DNA of 17,139 bases from Isotricha intestinalis (Eukaryota > Ciliophora > Litostomatea > Vestibuliferida > Isotrichidae), in NCBI GenBank assembly GCA_023807065.1, contig JAJJLU010004175.1, positions 1-17,139 of the forward strand, in the 5' to 3' direction. Positions within the stretch are counted from its first letter, which is position 1; the number at the start of each line of letters is the position of its first letter. This document shows positions 8,316-16,875 of this stretch, in pieces. The notes below the pieces were generated by a model. It made no database searches. It was not told the DNA's origin and saw only the letters and a list, made by a program, of their open reading frames with translations. A program made the translations under genes and the position numbers.

Positions 8316-9749
8316 ATGTCTTTTCATGATAAAACTCATAAAATAATCAGAGATAAAAATATTGAAACAACAACAGTTTTAAAATTATTAAATTCATATG
8401 CTGAAAGTTATAAATTATTGGAAAATGAAAATAAATCACTTAAACATTATATTTCAGATTTAAAAACAAATTTAAAAGTCTCAAAACAAATAATCGATTC
8501 TTTCATATCAAAAAATTCTGAAAATAAATACAAAAAAATAATATCAAATCTTCAAAATGAAAATAAAATGAATTCAAAAGCTAATGAAGAATTAACAAAA
8601 AAAAATTTTACTCTTGAAAAAACAATAAATAAATTAAAACAAATAAATATAAATTTAAAAGATGAAAATGATGATTTAAAAACCAAATTATTTATTGTAG
8701 AAGAATCATTAATTAAAAAAGAAAATATAATAAATTCACAAAAAAAAGGATTAATTAAAAACCAAATTTTAGTATTAAATCCAAATAAAGCAATAGTAAA
8801 ATTAAATGATGAATTATTAACATATAAAACAATATATGAAAAAATTTCAAAAAATTTAATAAAAAATAAAGAAAAAATTGATAAATATGAAGCATTAATT
8901 GCAACATTAGAAACAGAAAAAGAACAATTAAAAACTCAAAATAAAATTCAATTATACAGTGTAAATAGAGAAAAAGAAAATTTAAAATATAAATTAAAAA
9001 ATACATTAAATAATTTAAATGAAGATAAAACTTATAGAAGTACAAATACTCCAAAAATTGGGAATTTAAATATGAAAAATTTTAATTTATATTCAAATCA
9101 ACAATTTAAAAATAAATTACAAATGGAATCTACTGATAAATCAAATAAATCTTTTGAAGAATTAAATTATTCTAAAAATTCTTTTGGAATTAATAATGAA
9201 GAATTTAAAGAAGTTTTAAAACAAGCAGGATTATCATTTGAAACTTATATGTTATTAAGTTCAAATAAAATATATTCTAAATTAACAGATACAATTGAAT
9301 TAATGTTTAGATTAATTATTGATAAAAATATGACTATTAAAATTTTAGAAATTGAAAATGAAAATTTAAATGAAAAAAACGCAGAATTAAATGAAGAAAA
9401 TATGTCAATTTTAAGTAAAAAAAACAATGAAAGTATGATAAATAATACAAGTAAAATTACAATTAATAATTTAAATATAAATTCATTAAGAGCTTATAAA
9501 AATTTTTTAAAAAAAAATGAGTCAACAGTTTCGTCAGAAGAAGATACTAATAGCATAGTAAATATGAAAACAACACAAAATTTAAGTAATAAAGCAATTT
9601 TAGAAAAAAATCAAAGTTATGAATTAAGAAGAAATGAAAATATTTTAACTTTAGAAAGTTCAATCACAAGTAGTGAATTTGGAAGAGATTGTAAAGGTTT
9701 TAATAGTTTTGCTTCTTCTTTTGAAAATATTGATGAAGGAAAATTATAG
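8316..9749 (+). CDS. Coiled-coil protein (477 aa), function unknown
   Basis: Residues about 25-235 are a long Lys/Glu/Asn/Leu-rich helical stretch with heptad-like hydrophobic spacing, the mark of a coiled coil. A Ser/Asn-rich linker follows. A more ordered segment at about 290-375 (EEFKEVLKQAGLSFETYMLL, then a Met/Ile/Leu-rich helix and a second short coiled coil with LNEKNAELNEEN) looks like the conserved part. The C-terminus (about 395-477) is Ser/Thr-rich and probably disordered. No signal peptide, membrane segment or catalytic motif is seen. Such proteins are common in protist cytoskeleton and basal bodies, but that role is only a guess here. The start is the first ATG after in-frame stops; the stop is TAG, the only one among the large genes. 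Confidence 0.85.
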   Translation: MSFHDKTHKIIRDKNIETTTVLKLLNSYAESYKLLENENKSLKHYISDLKTNLKVSKQIIDSFISKNSENKYKKIISNLQNENKMNSKANEELTKKNFTLEKTINKLKQININLKDENDDLKTKLFIVEESLIKKENIINSQKKGLIKNQILVLNPNKAIVKLNDELLTYKTIYEKISKNLIKNKEKIDKYEALIATLETEKEQLKTQNKIQLYSVNREKENLKYKLKNTLNNLNEDKTYRSTNTPKIGNLNMKNFNLYSNQQFKNKLQMESTDKSNKSFEELNYSKNSFGINNEEFKEVLKQAGLSFETYMLLSSNKIYSKLTDTIELMFRLIIDKNMTIKILEIENENLNEKNAELNEENMSILSKKNNESMINNTSKITINNLNINSLRAYKNFLKKNESTVSSEEDTNSIVNMKTTQNLSNKAILEKNQSYELRRNENILTLESSITSSEFGRDCKGFNSFASSFENIDEGKL

Positions 9750-9887
9750 GATTTTATATTTTTTTTGATATATTTATTTGTATATTTGTAAATGAGAATA
9801 ATAATTAAATTTTTATTTTCAATTTTTGTGATATAATAAAAAGTGGTAAATTTATTTCTAAAACATATTCAATCATATAAAAGAGAT

Positions 9888-9907
9888 ATATTAATATATA
9901 TTAATAT
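9888..9907. repeat. 20-bp perfect AT palindrome
   Basis: ATATTAATATATATTAATAT equals its own reverse complement. It lies about 140 bases past the stop of the coiled-coil gene. It contains only A and T, so chance is plausible; a transcription-end or protein-binding role is not shown. Confidence 0.4.
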
Positions 9908-10104
9908 TCAAAAAAAAAATAAAAGTCTCTATATTCTTTATCTTTTAAATATTATTTAAATACAAAAACTCGTTCTTGAATAAATAATTTTTTATTATAC
10001 TTATTAGATATCTATTAATATTTATTTTTATATTGTTTTTCTTATTTATAAAATTATTTATATTTTTTTAAAAAATGTTTAAAAATAATTTGTAAGAAAT
10101 TTTT

Positions 10105-10151
10105 GATTTTGATTTGAATTGGAATTTCTAGTGTTTTTAAAAATCAAAATC
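10105..10151. repeat. Hairpin-forming inverted repeat, 11-bp stem
   Basis: GATTTTGATTT at 10105-10115 pairs perfectly with AAATCAAAATC at 10141-10151 across 25 bases. Each arm contains two G or two C, so it is somewhat less likely by chance than a pure A/T palindrome. Function is unknown. Confidence 0.4.
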
Positions 10152-10670
10152 TAATTAAATTAATCACTTTTTAAAATTATAATAACATAAAATCAAAATA
10201 TTCTCAATTAATATTAAGTTTTATTAATAATAGTATATATTTCCTAATTTGAATACATAATAATTAGTAAGAAAATAATAATAAATATATTTTAAAATAA
10301 AAAGAAAATCGAAATTATTTTTAATATTATAATAATTTTTACAATCTATTTTCAAATAACCTTTAATATTCTGAAAATATAAAAATATTTATTTATTTAT
10401 TCTGAAAAAAGAATTAATTCTCAATTAATAATATGATAATACATAGAATGAAGAATTTTAATTTTTTTTATAAAAAAAGTATTTTTCTTTGAATTCTGAA
10501 ATAAATTACAGTTTTATTCATTAATATAACTTTAATTTTAAGTTTTAAATATAAGATAATGAAATAATTTTATGAGTTTAAAAATTTATAATTACTATTT
10601 AATGGAATAAGGGAAATCTTTATTTGAAAAAAAGAATAAAAAAAATAAAAAAGATTTAAAATTTGAAAAA

Positions 10671-12566
10671 ATGGGGAATTATATCATTGATAAAGTATGC
10701 TGTATAAACAATGAAGATTTATTAGAAAATGAACAACATAATTCATATAATAAATTAAATAGATCACTTTCAAATTATTCATCAACAAATGATGATAGTT
10801 CTCCAAAATTAAAAAATCCAACTGAATTACATCTTCCGTCAAATGAAATAAAATTTATATTAAATGAAAATAAAAAAATAACCTCATTATCAAATTTATC
10901 AATTGGAACAGAAAATATAATAAAAGAAAATAAAGGAAATCCATTTAATAATTATAAAATTATTAAATATATTGGAAATGGTTCATTTGGAAATGTTTAT
11001 ATGGTTGAACATAATATAACAAAAAATATTCGTTCAATGAAAATTATTCCAAAAGATAATTTAACTCTTGGATTTACTGAATTAGATATTATTCAAGAAA
11101 TTGATATTTTAAAAACTTTAGACCATCCTTTTTGTGTTAAATTATATGAATATTATGTTGATAATAGTAATTATTATTTAATTAATGAATATTGTTCTGA
11201 TGGTGATTTAAATGAAAAATTACATATTATTAAATATTTTCCTGAATCAATTGCTAAAATTTTAATGTTTCAAATTTTTTCTGGAGTTTCATATTTACAT
11301 TCTAGAAATATTTTTCATGGAGATTTAAAATTAGAAAATATTATGGTCGATAATATTTCTGAAGAAAGTACAAAAGATTATATTCAAAATAAAAAAAATA
11401 AAAATTTTATATCTTCTGTTCAAGAAGATATACATAAAATTAATCAAAATAATTATAATGAAGAAAATACAATTCATAAATCACATACATTTCAAAAAAG
11501 ATTAAGTATTAAAAAAGAAGAAATAAGGAATTTTGAATTAAAATTTATTGACTTTGGTTGTGCAAAAATGTTTAATAAATATAAAAAAAGTTTTGAAGAA
11601 ACAATAGGTACTTTATCATATTGTTCACCTGAAGTTTTATTAAATAATTATAATGAAAAATGCGATATTTGGTCTTGTGGAGTTATATTATATGTTCTTT
11701 TAACTGGAACTTATCCTTTTAGAGGGAAAAATGAAGAAGAAATTTCAAAAAAAATTTTAAATGGAAAATATGAATTTGATTCAATAATATTTAAAAGTAT
11801 TTCAAATGAAGCAAAAGATTTAATTAAAAAATGTTTAATATATAATAAAAATGAAAGAATTTCTGCTTATAATGCTTTAAAACATCCTTTTTTTAAATCA
11901 GAAACATATAATTTATTTTATAAACAAATAAATTGTAAAAATATTTTATTTTCAATTAGGAATTTTTCTTTTACTAAACATTCAAAATTTTATCAAATTG
12001 TTCTTTCTTTTTTATCTCATAATTTTGCTCAAAAATATTATTTGAAAAAATTAAAGAAAATTTTCTATAAATTTGATTTAAATTTTGATGGAAAATTATC
12101 AAAAGATGAATTATATAAAGTTTATCAAAATGAAGGAATTAATATTGAATTAGATGAATTAGATAAAATAATTGAATCTATTGATTTTAATAATAGTGGT
12201 AATATTGAATATGAAGAATTTATTAGAGTTGTTATTCCAAAAGAAAGTTTATTTACTAATTTAAATTTGAATGCTGCTTTTAATTTTTTTGATTTAAATA
12301 AAAATGGATTTATTTCTTTTAATGAAATTCTAAAATTTTTTGGATTAAAAAGTGATATTGATATTAATACGATTAATGAATTAAAAAATGAATTTTTAAG
12401 TAATGGAAATCAAGTAATTAATTTTGAACAATTTAAAGCAATTATGATTAGTTTTGCACAAGAAGATATGTTTAATTCTATTATGAGAAGAAAAATAAGT
12501 GATGATGATAGTGATATTTTTAGTGAAAAAATTGATGATAATTCTTTAGAAAATTCCTTTGACTAA
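10671..12566 (+). CDS. Calcium-dependent protein kinase (CDPK), myristoylation-type N-terminus, HGD catalytic loop (631 aa)
   Basis: The protein starts MGNYIIDKVCC: Gly2 is suited to N-myristoylation and Cys10/Cys11 to palmitoylation, so membrane attachment is likely. The kinase domain (about 95-408) has GNGSFG 102-107, ATP lysine K124, E143, catalytic D218, K220 and N223, DFG 294-296 and SPE 319-321 in place of APE. The usual HRD is HGD (216-218). About 70 residues separate N223 from the DFG, where roughly a dozen are normal; this insert contains KRLSIKK. After a linker come three canonical EF-hand loops, 469-480 (DLNFDGKLSKDE), 505-516 (DFNNSGNIEYEE) and 541-552 (DLNKNGFISFNE). A fourth, near 575-588, has lost its ligands. 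Kinase followed by EF-hands is the classical CDPK order: Ca2+ binding relieves autoinhibition. It should phosphorylate Ser/Thr at a membrane. The first ATG has an A-run before it; the stop is TAA. Confidence 0.95.
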   Translation: MGNYIIDKVCCINNEDLLENEQHNSYNKLNRSLSNYSSTNDDSSPKLKNPTELHLPSNEIKFILNENKKITSLSNLSIGTENIIKENKGNPFNNYKIIKYIGNGSFGNVYMVEHNITKNIRSMKIIPKDNLTLGFTELDIIQEIDILKTLDHPFCVKLYEYYVDNSNYYLINEYCSDGDLNEKLHIIKYFPESIAKILMFQIFSGVSYLHSRNIFHGDLKLENIMVDNISEESTKDYIQNKKNKNFISSVQEDIHKINQNNYNEENTIHKSHTFQKRLSIKKEEIRNFELKFIDFGCAKMFNKYKKSFEETIGTLSYCSPEVLLNNYNEKCDIWSCGVILYVLLTGTYPFRGKNEEEISKKILNGKYEFDSIIFKSISNEAKDLIKKCLIYNKNERISAYNALKHPFFKSETYNLFYKQINCKNILFSIRNFSFTKHSKFYQIVLSFLSHNFAQKYYLKKLKKIFYKFDLNFDGKLSKDELYKVYQNEGINIELDELDKIIESIDFNNSGNIEYEEFIRVVIPKESLFTNLNLNAAFNFFDLNKNGFISFNEILKFFGLKSDIDINTINELKNEFLSNGNQVINFEQFKAIMISFAQEDMFNSIMRRKISDDDSDIFSEKIDDNSLENSFD

Positions 12567-12918
12567 CTTTAAGTTTTTAATTTTTGACTTTTTAATTATT
12601 ATTTGATATTTGAATATTAATTTTTTAGATTTTATTTTATTTATTTTTCTTTTAATTTTCAATTAATTAAATGAACTTCTATATTCAAAAAACTAAAAAT
12701 TCTTGGTATTTATAATATATTTATTACGATTATATTATATATAATCTATTTCATTAATAAACAATTTCTTAACAAAAGCAAATCATTTCAAAGAATAATA
12801 TAAAAAATATCTTATTTTTAATCAAAAAAACAATAACTTAAAAAATAAAAATAAAAGGAAAACGTAAATAATTTATTGTATATTCAAACAAAACCAAAAA
12901 AAATAACCATTTTATAAC
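12567..12918. other. Tail-to-tail spacer between the CDPK and Ca2+ pump genes
   Basis: Both neighbouring genes end here, so the 352 bases hold two facing 3' UTRs and polyadenylation sites. A/T runs abound on both strands, and no single signal can be assigned. No gene or structured RNA was recognised. Confidence 0.5.
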
Positions 12919-15900
12919 TTATTTCTGATTTTCATTATCATTCATTTTCAAATACTCCTTATTTTCATCATCTCTTTCACTTTGAACTTTATTTACATCA
13001 ACATCTCCAATATTATTATCATCATCACCTTCATCATCCTCATTTGAATCTTCAACTGTTCCTAAACGTTTATCAATGAGAATTTCAAGAGGAATTAACT
13101 TACAAATTATACTAACAACAAAAGTAACAGCTCCAAAACCAAAAGAAATTCCCCATTGAGTACCAGTCAATCCATTTTCAACACAATGAAAAACAGTATT
13201 TCCAAATGTAATCAACACAACTTGAAGTGCCATTTCAAAAAGAGCAATAACAACAAATAATATTGATCTAGTTATTCTAACTAAAATATTAAATGAATCG
13301 TCTAAAACTCTACAATTAATTTGATTAAATAAAGTATAATATACAAATACATTAAATATAATTGTCATATGAACTGTACTTCCATTTGAATTTTGATATT
13401 CTTTAAAAGCAACACTTAAATCTTGTCTTTCTGCATATTTACCACAGGATTCTTCATTTCCTTTTAATTTAACACTTGAAGACCATTTACTTGAAGTACC
13501 ATAAATAATATGATCTAATTTTCCTTTTCCAGGAAGCTGTTTATAACAATAATTAATAATTTGATTCTCAGCTAATCTAACATAATTTTGTTCTTTAATA
13601 AATTTCGGTGCTACTAAATATAATACCAATAAAAGTATTAATTCACATAATGCTTGAATTGATATATGTTTCCACATTCTACCATTAATTATATGTTCAT
13701 TCCTTTTTGTTGGAGCTCTTTGAAGAAGTTCATCATAAGGTGGTTCTGTTGCCAAAGCTAAACTTCCTAAAGAATCCATAATTAAATTAACCCAAAGCAT
13801 TTGAATGGAAGTTAATGGAGTTTCATTTCCAACACAAGCACAAATAAAAACAAGTATACAAGCACAGAAATTAACAGTTAATTGAAATTGTAGAAATTTC
13901 CTAATATTATCATAAATATTTCTTCCGTAAATAATAGCGACAACAATAGAAGAGAAATTATTATCAATAATAACAATATCACTTGCTTCTTTTGCAATAT
14001 CTGTTCCTGCAAACATAGCGAAACCCACATCACTTTTACTTAAAGCAGGAGCATCATTGGTTCCATCACCAGTAACAGCAACGACATTATGAAGTGATCT
14101 TAATCCAAGAACAAGTGCATATTTATGAATTGGTTGACTACGAGCCATAACACATAAATTTTGAGTGAGTTTTACAAAAGCATCCATGTCTTGAATAACA
14201 TCTTTTTTTACTGGATCAGGTTTAGTTCCGTTTTTTTCTGCAATTTGCTTTGCTTCTGCTACTGTTTTTGGACATTTACATGCATTTGTTTCTTTTTTAC
14301 ATATAAAACATATTAATCCACCAACTGCATTATAAAATGAATTTCCAGTAAGTGCCTTGGGTTGATTTTCTAATAAAGATTTAATATGTTCATCTTTTTT
14401 ATTTGGATCATTCATTTGTTCTGGTTCTTCTTCAATATCTTTTGGAGTTAAATTTTTCAAATCAACTTCTTCACCTAATATATTACAATCTTTTGCTATT
14501 GCTGTAGCTGTTACTATATTATCTCCTGTTACCATTATTACATTTACTTGAGCTTCATGACATTTTTTTACTGCTTCTTTTACTCCATCACGTAATGAAT
14601 CTCTTATTCCAAATACTGCAACAAAGACTAAATCCTTTTGATCAATTAAATTTCCATTTGGATCTTCATTTTCACAATTATTATATTCTTCTTCTGTTAT
14701 ATCACGATAACATATATATAATGAACGTAATTTATCTTTATTAAAATCTTCTATTGTATCTATTATAAATGTTGAATTTTCATCTTTTAATGGTTCTATA
14801 TTTCCTGTTTTGGGATCTAAATATGATTTACAATATCGAGTTGCGTTCTCAGCTCCTCCTTTTGAAAAGAGACGATATCCTGTTGGAAAGGATGGATTTT
14901 TCACGAAAGTCGTCATTCTTTTTCTTTTTGAATCAAAAGGAAATTGCTTAAAATTTCCATCTGATGATAAAAATTTTTCTCTTTCTATACTTATTGGAGA
15001 TTTATATCTATATAAGAAATCTATAAACGCTTTATCCGTTTTATTTTTTGTTTCACATATTTCCATATCACCATTTATATTTGGTTTATCTAATTTTTTT
15101 ATTTGACCTTCTATATTAAGTGCAATTGCAACTTTAATGATTTCCCAATATTTTTCATTTTCAAATAAAGTAGTATGATCTTCTCTGATTTGAACAACTT
15201 CATCAGTATTTCCTTTTTTTTTAGAATCAACATTTCCAACTCCAGCGACTTCTAAATTTTGTTTTAATTCACATTTTGTCTTGGCTCCAGTTAAAACTTG
15301 AAAAACACTCATTTCATTTTTAGTAAGTGTTCCAGTTTTATCAGTGCAAATATAATTAGCACCTCCCATAGTTTCACAAGCATGCATTTTTCTAACTAAA
15401 TTATTAAGATCCATCATTTTCTTAATTGAAAAAGCTAAACTTAAAGTAACTGCAAGAGGTAATCCTTCAGGAATAGCAACGACAATAATAGAAACACATA
15501 ATATTACAATATCTAAAATCTTTTTAGCTATCATTGAATTTGGATTTGTTAATTCATTATTTACATATGCTGAAATTTCTTCATTTGAAGCTTGAGAAGG
15601 ATTTAATTGGACGAAAGAAGTGATTAAACTTTCCATTGATGAATCTTTTTTATATTCTTTTTTTTCTTTTGAAAATGAAATTCCAAATCGAATGAAAAGA
15701 GCGATTAAAGTAACAATACCAGCAACTAAACCAAACCAACCAATCATTTCAGCAATTTTATCTAATTTTTCTTCAAGTGGAGTTTTATTATTTTCTTGAG
15801 CATTATCAACAGTTCTTCTAATAATACCTTTTTGACTATGATCTCCAACTGCTAAAACAATAGCTTTCCCAGAACCTTCAATACAATTAGTGCCACTTAA

Positions 15901-16725
15901 AATAAGAGGACTAGGAACGCTTCCTTTTCCAGAATTTTTAATTTCAGCACATTTTTCATATGATTCTTTTTTCATTGCATCACTTTCTCCAGTTAAGGCA
16001 CTTTCATCCATTTTAATACCATTACCTTCAATAAGGAATAAATCAGCTGGCATAATATCACCATAATTAACCATTATTAAATCTCCTACTAATAAATCAT
16101 CACTTATAAAATCGAAAGGTTCTCCATTTCGAATAACTTTATATTTTGTTCCTTCAGCTTGGATTTCATTTAATTCATGAAATTTAGTTTCTTTCTTCCA
16201 ATTAGTAATAGAACTAACAAGGGTGACGACAATAACAGCGACAATGATGGAGACACCATCAATCCAATCAGTACTAGGATCATCACTGAGAGTACATCCG
16301 AGGATAATGGAGACCACAGCAGCTACTATAAGTATCCTTAGCATCATATCTTCTAGAGCTTCTAATACATAAGAACAGAAAGGAGGAACTGGTTCTACAA
16401 AGACTTTGTTTGAACCGAACTCTTCCTCCCTGTGACTTATATCTGATACACCCATATGTGAATCTGTCTTTAATTCATTGAGAAGGTAATTTGTTCCTCC
16501 ATTTTCTTCAAAAAATTTTAAATCTAAGTAATCACTTCCTCTCTCTTTATAAAATCCCATTAATTCCTCAAGTGTTGAGACGTCTATTGAAAAGTTTGAA
16601 GATGTTTTTGCTTCAGTACCTTTTGTTGGAGGTTTTTGTTCAGAAAATGTTTGATGTTTCTCTTCTGAGTTGGGAAGAAGGTTTTGTTCTTCATTTTTTG
16701 AAGGGGTAATATTTCCTTCAGACAT
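12919..16725 (-). CDS. Plasma-membrane-type Ca2+-ATPase (P2B P-type pump, 1268 aa)
   Basis: It exports cytosolic Ca2+ using ATP. Ten membrane helices are visible, roughly 128-146, 155-175, 327-350, 403-432, 945-967, 973-995, 1022-1040, 1117-1135, 1150-1175 and 1192-1215. Motifs in order: actuator TGES 245-248, PEGLP 419-423 in M4, phosphorylated D462 in DKTGTLT, nucleotide-domain lysine K622, TGDN 733-736, GDGTNDAPAL 886-895, and N980/D984 in M6 (NLIMDSLGSLALATEPP). The single M6 N/D pair, with no second M5 acidic site, fits the P2B one-Ca2+ type. Oddities: a Cys-rich insert (CFICKKETNACKCP, 806-819); GFAMFAGTD one residue shorter than the usual GFAMGIAGTD; a ~75-residue M7-M8 loop with two Cys; and a short acidic C-terminus (about 1220-1268) without the basic calmodulin-binding helix of animal pumps. 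The gene is visibly less AT-rich than its neighbours. The start is the first ATG; the stop is TAA. Confidence 0.96.
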   Translation of the reverse strand: MSEGNITPSKNEEQNLLPNSEEKHQTFSEQKPPTKGTEAKTSSNFSIDVSTLEELMGFYKERGSDYLDLKFFEENGGTNYLLNELKTDSHMGVSDISHREEEFGSNKVFVEPVPPFCSYVLEALEDMMLRILIVAAVVSIILGCTLSDDPSTDWIDGVSIIVAVIVVTLVSSITNWKKETKFHELNEIQAEGTKYKVIRNGEPFDFISDDLLVGDLIMVNYGDIMPADLFLIEGNGIKMDESALTGESDAMKKESYEKCAEIKNSGKGSVPSPLILSGTNCIEGSGKAIVLAVGDHSQKGIIRRTVDNAQENNKTPLEEKLDKIAEMIGWFGLVAGIVTLIALFIRFGISFSKEKKEYKKDSSMESLITSFVQLNPSQASNEEISAYVNNELTNPNSMIAKKILDIVILCVSIIVVAIPEGLPLAVTLSLAFSIKKMMDLNNLVRKMHACETMGGANYICTDKTGTLTKNEMSVFQVLTGAKTKCELKQNLEVAGVGNVDSKKKGNTDEVVQIREDHTTLFENEKYWEIIKVAIALNIEGQIKKLDKPNINGDMEICETKNKTDKAFIDFLYRYKSPISIEREKFLSSDGNFKQFPFDSKRKRMTTFVKNPSFPTGYRLFSKGGAENATRYCKSYLDPKTGNIEPLKDENSTFIIDTIEDFNKDKLRSLYICYRDITEEEYNNCENEDPNGNLIDQKDLVFVAVFGIRDSLRDGVKEAVKKCHEAQVNVIMVTGDNIVTATAIAKDCNILGEEVDLKNLTPKDIEEEPEQMNDPNKKDEHIKSLLENQPKALTGNSFYNAVGGLICFICKKETNACKCPKTVAEAKQIAEKNGTKPDPVKKDVIQDMDAFVKLTQNLCVMARSQPIHKYALVLGLRSLHNVVAVTGDGTNDAPALSKSDVGFAMFAGTDIAKEASDIVIIDNNFSSIVVAIIYGRNIYDNIRKFLQFQLTVNFCACILVFICACVGNETPLTSIQMLWVNLIMDSLGSLALATEPPYDELLQRAPTKRNEHIINGRMWKHISIQALCELILLLVLYLVAPKFIKEQNYVRLAENQIINYCYKQLPGKGKLDHIIYGTSSKWSSSVKLKGNEESCGKYAERQDLSVAFKEYQNSNGSTVHMTIIFNVFVYYTLFNQINCRVLDDSFNILVRITRSILFVVIALFEMALQVVLITFGNTVFHCVENGLTGTQWGISFGFGAVTFVVSIICKLIPLEILIDKRLGTVEDSNEDDEGDDDNNIGDVDVNKVQSERDDENKEYLKMNDNENQK

Positions 16726-16827
16726 TTTTGTTATGTGTTTTTTATGTTTTTTTTTCGGTTATTTAATTGTTTTTTTAAATGTTTTTTTATATTGAAAATA
16801 TAGATTTTTTTTTCAAATGTCTTTTTT
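16726..16827 (-). promoter_or_regulatory. Immediate upstream region of the Ca2+ pump gene
   Basis: Only about 100 bases separate the pump's ATG from the in-frame relic and repeat arm. The stretch is T-rich on the plus strand (A-rich in the sense direction), with ACAAAA directly before the ATG. The pump promoter must therefore lie in these bases, inside the inverted-repeat arm, or beyond the window. Confidence 0.45.
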
Positions 16828-16875
16828 TATATTGTTTTTATAATAATTTTTTTTATTTTTTTTTTAATTGTTTGA
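16804..16875 (+). pseudogene. 3' end of a surface-protein paralogue (relic)
   Basis: Codons 16828-16875 align without gaps to the last 16 codons (446-493, minus) of the surface-protein gene, with 5 differences in 48 bases. The relic reads YIVFIIIFFIFFLIV then TGA, against YIDFTIIIFIFFLIF then TGA. Frame, stop codon and the following TTTCTTTTTTTGA are all kept. Upstream of 16828 the similarity ends, and an in-frame TAG stands at 16801. Only the anchor tail therefore survives, pointing away from the pump gene. It may be a truncated duplicate, or homology of the repeat may simply include the tail. Confidence 0.65.

Larger units (their letters stand above)
9750..10670. other. 0.9-kb non-coding spacer upstream of the CDPK
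   Basis: No open frame of interest on either strand. The best antisense stretch (NYLFKNEFLYLNN, minus, near 9950-10000) is too short to call. A perfect 20-base palindrome, ATATTAATATATATTAATAT, sits at 9888-9907. A hairpin with an 11-bp perfect stem (GATTTTGATTT at 10105-10115, AAATCAAAATC at 10141-10151) has a 25-base loop. The spacer must include the coiled-coil gene's 3' end and the CDPK promoter. No RNA gene was recognised. Confidence 0.45.

Noticed and set aside
8755..9427. Two minus-strand ORFs inside the coiled-coil gene
   Set aside because: Antisense shadows of a Lys/Glu/Asn-rich gene, with Phe/Leu/Tyr strings.
10671..12566. CDPK as a pseudokinase because of the HGD motif
   Set aside because: Asp218, Lys220, Asn223, Lys124, Glu143 and DFG are all present; only the regulatory Arg is lost.
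14769..16709. Three plus-strand ORFs inside the Ca2+ pump gene
   Set aside because: Antisense to conserved pump motifs; open frames follow from the lower AT content there.
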